DNA of 64,000 nucleotides from Rhodoferax_B ferrireducens_A (lineage in GTDB: Bacteria > Pseudomonadota > Gammaproteobacteria > Burkholderiales > Burkholderiaceae_C): contig NZ_JAVDXT010000001.1 of assembly GCF_031458075.1 (NCBI RefSeq), positions 310,001 through 374,000 of the forward strand. The letters run 5' to 3'. Below are positions 58,638-64,000 of this stretch, one piece after another. Both the position numbers and the translations under genes were made by a program. Positions within the stretch are counted from its first letter, which is position 1, and every line of letters begins with the position of its first letter. The notes beneath the pieces are model-generated. The model worked only from the letters and a program-made list of their open reading frames with translations. It did not search any database and was not told the origin of the DNA.

Positions 58638-61043
58638 ATGTTTTCAGCAAATACTAACTTCGTCGCAGACAACGCTCCGCTCTTACACAACCTGAACCCG
58701 GAGCAACTGGCGGCGGTCACCTTGCCGACCGGGCATGCGCTGATTCTGGCCGGGGCGGGCTCCGGCAAGACCCGCGTGCTCACCACCCGCATTGCCTGGC
58801 TGCTGCAGACCGGCCGGGTCACTCCTGGTGGCATCTTGGCCGTGACCTTTACCAACAAGGCGGCCAAGGAGATGGTGGTTCGCCTGGGCACCATGCTGCC
58901 GGTGAACGTGCGCGGCATGTGGATAGGCACTTTCCACGGCCTGTGTAACCGCCTGCTGCGCGCCCACTACAAGCTGGCGAACCTGCCATCCACCTTCCAG
59001 ATTCTGGACACCCAGGACCAGCTCAGCGCTATCAAACGTCTGATGAAGCAATTCAATATAGACGACCAGCAATACCCTGCCAAACAAACCCAGTGGTTCA
59101 TTGGTAACTGCAAGGAAGAGGGTTTGCGCCCCGACGCGGTCGAGGGCCACGACCCGCAGACCCGCAAGAAGGTCGAAATCTATGCGCTGTACGAAGAGCA
59201 GTGCCAGCGCGAAGGCGTGGTCGATTTTGGCGAGCTGATGCTACGCAGTTACGAACTGTTGCGCGACCACGATTCGGTGCGCGAGCACTACCAGCGGCGC
59301 TTTCGCCACATCCTGATCGACGAGTTCCAGGACACCAACAAGCTGCAATACGCCTGGATCAAGATGCTCAGCGGCTATGGCGCCAAGGACCTGGCGGCCG
59401 GCACGTCCATCCCCGGCGGCAGCGTGCTGGCGGTGGGCGATGACGACCAGAGCATTTATGCCTTCCGTGGCGCGCGGGTCGGCAATATGGCCGACTTCGT
59501 GCGCGAATTCGGCGTCACCCAGCAGATCAAGCTCGAGCAGAACTACCGCAGCTTCAGCAACATCCTGGACTCGGCGAACCAGCTGATCAGCCACAACAGC
59601 AACCGTCTCGGCAAAGACTTGCGCACCGACCAGGGCCCGGGCGAGCCGGTGCGGGTGGTCGAGAGTCCACGCGACCTGGACGAAGCCCAGTGGATCGTCG
59701 ACGAGGTCAAGCAACTGGTACGCGATGGCATGGCGCGCCAGGAAATCGCCGTGCTGTACCGCAGCAATGCGCAAAGCCGTGTCATCGAGACTGCGCTGTT
59801 CAACGCCGCCATTCCCTACCGCGTCTACGGCGGCCTGCGCTTCTTCGAGCGCGCCGAAATCAAGCACGCGCTGGCCTATCTGCGCCTGCTGGAGAATCCG
59901 AACGACGACACCAGCTTTCTGCGGGTGGTCAACTTCCCGCCGCGCGGCATTGGTGCGCGCAGCCTGGAGATCTTGCAGGACACGGCCCGCAGCAGCGGCT
60001 GCTCGCTGCACGATGCAGTGAGCGCGATCCCGGGCAAGGCTGGCGCCAACTTCGGCGCCTTTGTGGCCAAGCTCGACGTGCTGCGCGAGCAAAGCCAGGG
60101 CCTGAGCCTGCGCGAGATCATCGACCTGGTGCTGGACCACAGCGGCCTGCTGGCCCATTTCAAGGCCGACCGCGAAGGCGAAGACCGCGTCGAGAACTTG
60201 GAAGAACTGGTCAACGCCGCCGAAAGCTTTGTCTCGCAGCAAGGCTTTGGCCGCGACGCCGTGGCCTTGCCGGTGGACGAGCTGGGCGTGCCCCTGACCC
60301 AGTCGCCGGCCAGCCAGGGCCTGGACCCGAACACCCCGGCCACTGAGGGCTTTATCGACCAGGACAGCGGCGAAACCCTGTCGCCGCTGGCCGCCTTTCT
60401 GACCCATGCCGCGCTGGAAGCCGGCGACAACCAGGCCAAGGCCGGCCAGGACGCGGTGCAGCTGATGACCGTGCATTCGGCCAAGGGCCTGGAGTTCGAC
60501 GCGGTGTTCGTCGGCGGCATGGAAGAGGGTTTGTTCCCGCACGAAAACTCGCTCAGCGACCGGCAGGGCCTGGAAGAAGAGCGCCGCCTGATGTACGTGG
60601 CCATCACCCGTGCGCGCCAGCGCCTGTACCTGAGCTTCTCGCAAAGCCGCTTGCTGCACGGCCAGACCCGCTACAACCCGCGCAGCCGCTTCTTCGAGGA
60701 GCTGCCCGAATCGGCGCTGAAGTGGATTACCTCCAAGACCTCGGGTTACGGGTCGTCCAGCTTTACTCCTAAATCCATAGCTGCTGGCGCTGGTGGATAC
60801 AGCGCTGGAGGCCGATTTAATAAGGAGGATGCACCCTTCGCCAGCCCGCCCGTGCCACCGCAGAAAGAGGCGCCCAGCCACGGCCTGCGCGTTGGCATGA
60901 AGGTGTTCCACACCAAGTTCGGCGAAGGCAAGGTGAATCTGCTGGAAGGCAAGGGCGACGATGCGCGCGCGCAAATCAACTTCCCGCGCCACGGCGTGAA
61001 GTGGCTGGCGCTGAGCGTGGCCAAGCTGACGCCGGTGCCGTAA
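58638..61043 (+). CDS. uvrD: DNA helicase II (UvrD/PcrA-type)
   Basis: 801 residues. Superfamily 1 helicase motifs: LNPEQLAAVTLP (Q), LAGAGSGKTRVL (I), VTFTNKAAKEM (Ia), LIDEFQDTN (II), VGDDDQSIYAFRGA (III), LEQNYRSFSNIL (IV), MTVHSAKGLEFDAVF (V) and EERRLMYVAITRARQ (VI). It unwinds DNA in nucleotide excision and mismatch repair. The linker before the C-terminal Tudor-like domain contains residues 711-729 (PKSIAAGAGGYSAGGRFNK), encoded by a reverse copy of the two-hairpin repeat. A GTG one codon upstream of the ATG is an alternative start. Confidence 0.95.
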   Translation: MFSANTNFVADNAPLLHNLNPEQLAAVTLPTGHALILAGAGSGKTRVLTTRIAWLLQTGRVTPGGILAVTFTNKAAKEMVVRLGTMLPVNVRGMWIGTFHGLCNRLLRAHYKLANLPSTFQILDTQDQLSAIKRLMKQFNIDDQQYPAKQTQWFIGNCKEEGLRPDAVEGHDPQTRKKVEIYALYEEQCQREGVVDFGELMLRSYELLRDHDSVREHYQRRFRHILIDEFQDTNKLQYAWIKMLSGYGAKDLAAGTSIPGGSVLAVGDDDQSIYAFRGARVGNMADFVREFGVTQQIKLEQNYRSFSNILDSANQLISHNSNRLGKDLRTDQGPGEPVRVVESPRDLDEAQWIVDEVKQLVRDGMARQEIAVLYRSNAQSRVIETALFNAAIPYRVYGGLRFFERAEIKHALAYLRLLENPNDDTSFLRVVNFPPRGIGARSLEILQDTARSSGCSLHDAVSAIPGKAGANFGAFVAKLDVLREQSQGLSLREIIDLVLDHSGLLAHFKADREGEDRVENLEELVNAAESFVSQQGFGRDAVALPVDELGVPLTQSPASQGLDPNTPATEGFIDQDSGETLSPLAAFLTHAALEAGDNQAKAGQDAVQLMTVHSAKGLEFDAVFVGGMEEGLFPHENSLSDRQGLEEERRLMYVAITRARQRLYLSFSQSRLLHGQTRYNPRSRFFEELPESALKWITSKTSGYGSSSFTPKSIAAGAGGYSAGGRFNKEDAPFASPPVPPQKEAPSHGLRVGMKVFHTKFGEGKVNLLEGKGDDARAQINFPRHGVKWLALSVAKLTPVP
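60767..60824 (-). repeat. Two-hairpin element inside uvrD, copy K
   Basis: CTAAATCCATAGCTGCTGG, then CGCTGGTGG and CAGCGCTGGAGGCCGATTTA follow the reverse order of the intergenic copies. It is in frame, contains no stop and encodes a glycine/alanine-rich linker. Codon use (AAA, ATA, GCT, GGA, CGA, AAT) differs from flanking uvrD. Confidence 0.75.
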
Positions 61044-61110
61044 CAGCTTTGTCTTCATAGCGTCATACACAGCGTGCAGCATGGTGGGCACCCAACCCAA
61101 GGAGCCCGCC

Positions 61111-61356
61111 ATGTCAGACCTGCAAGAATTCCACGTTGGCGACTGTGTTGTGTCGCTGTTTGCCAAACCTATGATCGACGGCACCTGGCTGGCCAAGGTC
61201 GGCATCGCGCTGCACTACGGCATGCCCATCCCCAGCGAACGCGTGTTCAGCTTCGATAACCCGTTCACCTCCGAAGACACGGCCCTGGCCCACGCCCGCG
61301 AGCAGGGCATGCGCATGGCGCGCGACCCGGTGGCCTATCTGCAAATGGCGGCTTGA
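61111..61356 (+). CDS. Small hypothetical protein downstream of uvrD
   Basis: 81 residues from MSDLQEFHVGDCVVSLFAKP; AAGGAG lies 6 nt before the ATG, which is why this start is preferred to an ATG 10 codons upstream. The protein is soluble and has no recognisable domain or metal motif; the C-terminal half is helical and charged (EDTALAHAREQGMRMARDP). It follows uvrD by 67 bp. Confidence 0.7.
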   Translation: MSDLQEFHVGDCVVSLFAKPMIDGTWLAKVGIALHYGMPIPSERVFSFDNPFTSEDTALAHAREQGMRMARDPVAYLQMAA

Positions 61357-61407
61357 GGCCCTCCGCCCATCCACCGTGGCGTAGCGCTGCCATAGGGTAA
61401 TGCGCGG

Positions 61408-62865
61408 TTATCTGGTTGCTACCGTTGCGGTGGCTTGGGGCTGCCAGCCGCCGCCGAGCGCCTTGAAGGCTGCAACCGCCGCGCGTGCGGATTCGGTTTG
61501 CGCTTGCGCCCGCATGTCGGAGGCACGCAGCAGGCTCTCGTCGGCTTGCAGGACTTCGACAATGCTGACCACGCCTTTCTGGTACGCCGCAAACGATGCC
61601 CCCCGGGCTCGGCTGAACGAATCCACCCCCCCAGCCAGTATGCCGGCCTGGTCCTCGCGTTTTACCAGGGCTGAGAACGCGTTTTCCACATCTTCCGTCG
61701 CATGCAGGATGGCCAGCCGATAGCCGGCCAGCGCCTCGGCCTCGCGGCCCTTGGCCAGATCGATCTGCGCGTTGATGCGGCCAAAGTCGAACAGGCGCCA
61801 GCGAAGGCCCAGCACACCGGCGGCCTGGCTTGCGCCGCTGGTGAACAGGTTGCCGCTGGACACCGAGGTTGCGCTGCCTATCAACCCGCTCAACGAGAGC
61901 TTGGGGTAATACTCGGCAATCGCCACGCCGATGCGCGCGTTGGACGCAGCGAGGCGGCGTTCGGCCACGATCAGGTCGGGCCGGCGCCGGAGCAGATCGC
62001 CCGGCGAGCCGGTGGACGCGATCTGCGGGGCGCTGGGGATAGCGCCTGTATTGGCAAGCTCGGCCCGGTATGTACCGGGCGACTTACCCAACATCACATC
62101 CAGCGCGTTCATCGCCGTATCCAATCCCGCTTCGAGCACCGGTATAGATGCCCGTACCTGGGCCAGAGCACCTTCGACCTGGCGCACTTGAAGCTCGGCG
62201 GCCAACCCCTTGTTGTAGAGCAGTTGGAGGGTGGACAGCAGGTCTTGCTGTGTCTGCACCTGCTTCCGGGCAATCCCGAGGCGGGTTTGCAGTCCGCGGA
62301 TGCCGATATAGACATCGGCGGTCTGTGCCGCCACCGCCAGGCGTGTTGCCGCCGCGCCGGCTTCCGATGCCTGGTATTCGGCAACGGCCGCCTCCCGTTC
62401 GCGGCGCAGGCCACCGAACAGGTCCAGCTCCCATCCGAGGCCCAGGTTGGCCTCATAGGCATTGCCATAACGGTCCAACCCAGGCCTTGCATTCAAGACC
62501 TGCCCCAATGGCGTTTCAACCGATTGGTAAGCCCGGGCACCCTGGGCGCTGATGGTGCCGGAAGGCAGCAACGCGGCATTCGCGGCGCCGAGCCCGGCGC
62601 GGACCTGGGCGACGCGGGTAGACGCCTGCGCGAGGTCCAGATTCTGCTCCAGTGCCAGCGTGACAAAGCGGGTCAATTGCGGGTCGCCAAAGCCCTCCCA
62701 CCACACAATCAGGTCAGCTGTCGTGCTGGCATGCCGTTGCGCGACTGCCGTTTCACCCAGGTAGCGATCTGGCATGGGCGTGTCGGGTCGGGCATAGTCT
62801 GGCCCGACGGCGCAACCGGCTGAAAGGCTGGCGATGGCCAGCATGAGGAGAGTGCGTTTTAGCAT
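61408..62865 (-). CDS. Outer-membrane efflux lipoprotein, NodT family (second RND locus)
   Basis: 485 residues from MLKRTLLMLAIASLSAGC, whose lipobox ends LSAGC (Cys about residue 18). Two OEP repeats with TolC-like coiled coil follow (VAQVRAGLGAANAALLPS; DLLRRRPDLIVAERRLAASN). ATG 62865 has GGAAG 6 nt upstream and is preferred to the ATG two codons earlier. It is divergent from the TetR gene with an operator between them, and is the probable partner of the adaptor at 63671. Confidence 0.9.
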   Translation of the reverse strand: MLKRTLLMLAIASLSAGCAVGPDYARPDTPMPDRYLGETAVAQRHASTTADLIVWWEGFGDPQLTRFVTLALEQNLDLAQASTRVAQVRAGLGAANAALLPSGTISAQGARAYQSVETPLGQVLNARPGLDRYGNAYEANLGLGWELDLFGGLRREREAAVAEYQASEAGAAATRLAVAAQTADVYIGIRGLQTRLGIARKQVQTQQDLLSTLQLLYNKGLAAELQVRQVEGALAQVRASIPVLEAGLDTAMNALDVMLGKSPGTYRAELANTGAIPSAPQIASTGSPGDLLRRRPDLIVAERRLAASNARIGVAIAEYYPKLSLSGLIGSATSVSSGNLFTSGASQAAGVLGLRWRLFDFGRINAQIDLAKGREAEALAGYRLAILHATEDVENAFSALVKREDQAGILAGGVDSFSRARGASFAAYQKGVVSIVEVLQADESLLRASDMRAQAQTESARAAVAAFKALGGGWQPQATATVATR

Positions 62866-62906
62866 GGGCATCTTCCGCGAAGTGGATGGATTGGATAAAT
62901 GGATTG

Positions 62907-62928
62907 TGACTATATTACAATATGGTCA
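62907..62928. promoter_or_regulatory. TetR-type operator, site 1
   Basis: A 22-bp near-palindrome, TGAC-T-ATATT-AC-AATAT-G-GTCA (20 of 22 positions symmetric), in the gap between the divergent efflux lipoprotein and TetR genes. It resembles site 2 at 63603-63626, implying one regulator. Confidence 0.8.
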
Positions 62929-62968
62929 CTGGTTGTGCAAGTTTACGACAAGGGTTAAGCTGTTGGAT

Positions 62969-63586
62969 ATGAATAAAGCAACTACTGCGGCGAGCACGGG
63001 GCGCGGCCCGGTCGATCACGATGTGCGGGACCAGATCGTCACCGCGGCCACCGACCACTTCCGCCTGTATGGCTACGAGAAGACGACAGTCTCCGATCTC
63101 GCCAAAGCCATCGGGTTTTCCAAGGCTTACATCTACAAGTTCTTCGAATCCAAGCAAGCCATCGGCGAAGTGATTTGTGCAAATTGCCTGCAACAGATCG
63201 AAGCAGATGTCATGGCGGCGGTGGACGGGGCCGACCGCGCCCCCGAAAAGCTGAGGCGTATGTTCAAAGCCGTGGTCGAGTCCAGCCTTCGCCTGTTCTT
63301 TGAAAACCGCAAGCTGCATGACATTGCAGCCTCGGCCGCCAGCGAACACTGGGAGGCGGTACGCGTGTTCGAGGGACGCATCCAGGCCATTCTGCAAGAC
63401 ATCCTGCGCCAAGGGCGCGAGAGCGAGGAGTTCGAGCGCAAAACGCCGCTGGATGAGACCGCTATGGCCATCCAATTGGTCCTGCGGCCCTACCTGAATC
63501 CGGTGTTGCTGCAGCACAGCTTGGATTACGCCGCAGGCGCACCGACCCAACTTTCCAGCTTGGTGCTGCGCAGTCTGTCGCCATAA
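62969..63586 (+). CDS. TetR/AcrR-family repressor of the second RND locus
   Basis: 205 residues from MNKATTAAST. The N-terminal TetR helix-turn-helix is RDQIVTAATDHFRLYGYEKT and VSDLAKAIGFSKAYIYKFF (about 20-62), followed by a helical ligand domain. Relatives repress drug efflux genes and release DNA on binding a toxic ligand. It sits between two like operators, one facing the outer-membrane gene and one facing the adaptor gene. An ATG at 62834 in the same frame is rejected because it would place the operator inside the gene. Confidence 0.91.
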   Translation: MNKATTAASTGRGPVDHDVRDQIVTAATDHFRLYGYEKTTVSDLAKAIGFSKAYIYKFFESKQAIGEVICANCLQQIEADVMAAVDGADRAPEKLRRMFKAVVESSLRLFFENRKLHDIAASAASEHWEAVRVFEGRIQAILQDILRQGRESEEFERKTPLDETAMAIQLVLRPYLNPVLLQHSLDYAAGAPTQLSSLVLRSLSP

Positions 63587-63602
63587 GAAGACTAAATTGT
63601 TT

Positions 63603-63626
63603 GTGACTATTGACAATATTAGTCAC
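63603..63626. promoter_or_regulatory. TetR-type operator, site 2
   Basis: GTGACTA and TAGTCAC are perfect 7-bp arms separated by 10 bp (TTGACAATAT). The arms and spacing match site 1 (TGACTAT...GTCA). It lies between the TetR stop and the adaptor start; the spacer contains TTGACA, a possible -35 box that the repressor would cover. Confidence 0.8.
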
Positions 63627-63670
63627 TAGAAACACAATGAAATCCTGTTTAGTTTTTTTACGGGATTTCT

Positions 63671-64000
63671 ATGCGCCGCCGCCTCGCTTTCACTGTTCTT
63701 GTCTCCGCGTTGCCGTTTGCATTGATCGCATGCAACGAGAAGACGCCACCTGACCCACGCACTGCAGTCCCGCTGGTGCGCGCTGCTAGCGTGCAAAACG
63801 CGGTCTCCGCGTCCCGTGCGTTCACCGGCAGCGTTGCCGCCCGGGTGCAAAGCGATATGGGCTTCCGCGTCGCCGGCAAGGTATTGGAGCGGTTGGTGGA
63901 TGCCGGGCAAACCGTGAAGCGCGGGCAGCTGCTCATGCGCATCGACCCGGTCGATCTGAAGCTGGCAGTCCATGCGCAGCAGGAGGCTGTCGCTGCCGCC
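63671..64000 (+). CDS. RND efflux periplasmic adaptor lipoprotein (partial)
   Basis: The first 110 codons run off the window. A lipoprotein signal ends in FALIACNE (Cys about residue 19), followed by RAFTGSVAARVQSDMGFRV and the lipoyl half motif VLERLVDAGQTVKRGQLLMRIDP, then the start of the coiled coil. The RND transporter presumably follows outside. Operator site 2 lies 45 bp upstream. Confidence 0.88.
   Translation, partial: MRRRLAFTVLVSALPFALIACNEKTPPDPRTAVPLVRAASVQNAVSASRAFTGSVAARVQSDMGFRVAGKVLERLVDAGQTVKRGQLLMRIDPVDLKLAVHAQQEAVAAA

Noticed and set aside
59025..59065. Repeat-like tract in the first half of uvrD (GCGCTATCAAACG...TTCAATATAG)
   Set aside because: The encoded residues (LSAIKRLMKQFNIDD) match the conserved UvrD sequence at this position and the tract lacks the GCGC stem partner, so chance similarity is more likely.
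1..64000. CRISPR array, insertion sequence, integrase, tRNA or rRNA
   Set aside because: No regularly spaced direct repeats, transposase or recombinase motifs, tRNA-like cloverleaf or CCA ends, or conserved rRNA segments were seen. The dispersed palindromes are irregularly spaced and occur in both orientations.

Overview
The window looks like a chromosomal stretch of a high-GC betaproteobacterium, most likely Comamonadaceae (Rhodoferax/Acidovorax/Polaromonas-like). The evidence is the hom-thrC-(mobB)-moeA-moaD order, the strong GC bias at third codon positions, the protein families, and a dispersed palindromic repeat that I associate with this family. No rRNA, tRNA, insertion sequence, integrase or CRISPR array was seen. 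The DNA is gene-dense and most genes sit in short operons with 4-20 bp overlaps.

Layout: 1-5 kb, end of an aminotransferase gene, threonine biosynthesis (hom, thrC) and molybdenum cofactor genes (mobB, moeA, moaD). 5-10.7 kb, minus-strand Na/Pi transporter and an HtrA-like protease/MoxR/DUF58/VWA envelope cluster. 10.8-17.5 kb, a catabolic-looking cluster around an IclR regulator: two ketosteroid-dehydrogenase-like flavoproteins, a shikimate-dehydrogenase-like protein, a NIPSNAP protein and a TIM-barrel protein. 17.5-19.2 kb, an AT-rich, apparently acquired beta-propeller gene flanked by gene remnants. 19.3-22.1 kb, a cadR/cadA metal resistance pair. 22.2-27.8 kb, a complete RND efflux operon. 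28-31 kb, MipA/OmpV protein with its two-component system. 31-40.6 kb, a thioredoxin, a DeoR regulator, a secreted phospholipase C and a LacI-controlled ABC transporter plus phosphoesterase operon. 40.7-47.3 kb, housekeeping genes (lspA, ileS, ribF, HNH protein, yceH, purN). 47.3-51.1 kb, a GH3 beta-glucosidase lipoprotein with a LacI regulator. 51.2-54.1 kb, a five-EF-hand protein divergent from a two-component system. 54.1-61.4 kb, DUF1653 protein, rRNA methyltransferase, fatty acid desaturase, CBS protein, thioredoxin-fold protein, uvrD and a small unknown. 61.4-64 kb, a second RND efflux locus (outer membrane factor, TetR regulator, partial adaptor) with two similar operators.

The most unusual feature is a roughly 55-65 bp element made of two adjacent hairpins (a GCGC-centred stem and a GCTATT/AATAGC stem). 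At least eight copies lie between genes, all touching or within about 10 nt of a stop codon and several overlapping it. Two further copies appear to be translated in frame inside ileS and uvrD, in variable or linker parts of those proteins; two more in-gene matches (moeA, an ABC permease) are weaker. The second candidate system is the IclR cluster, which by family resemblance could oxidise or aromatise a cyclohexane-type ring; this is inference only.
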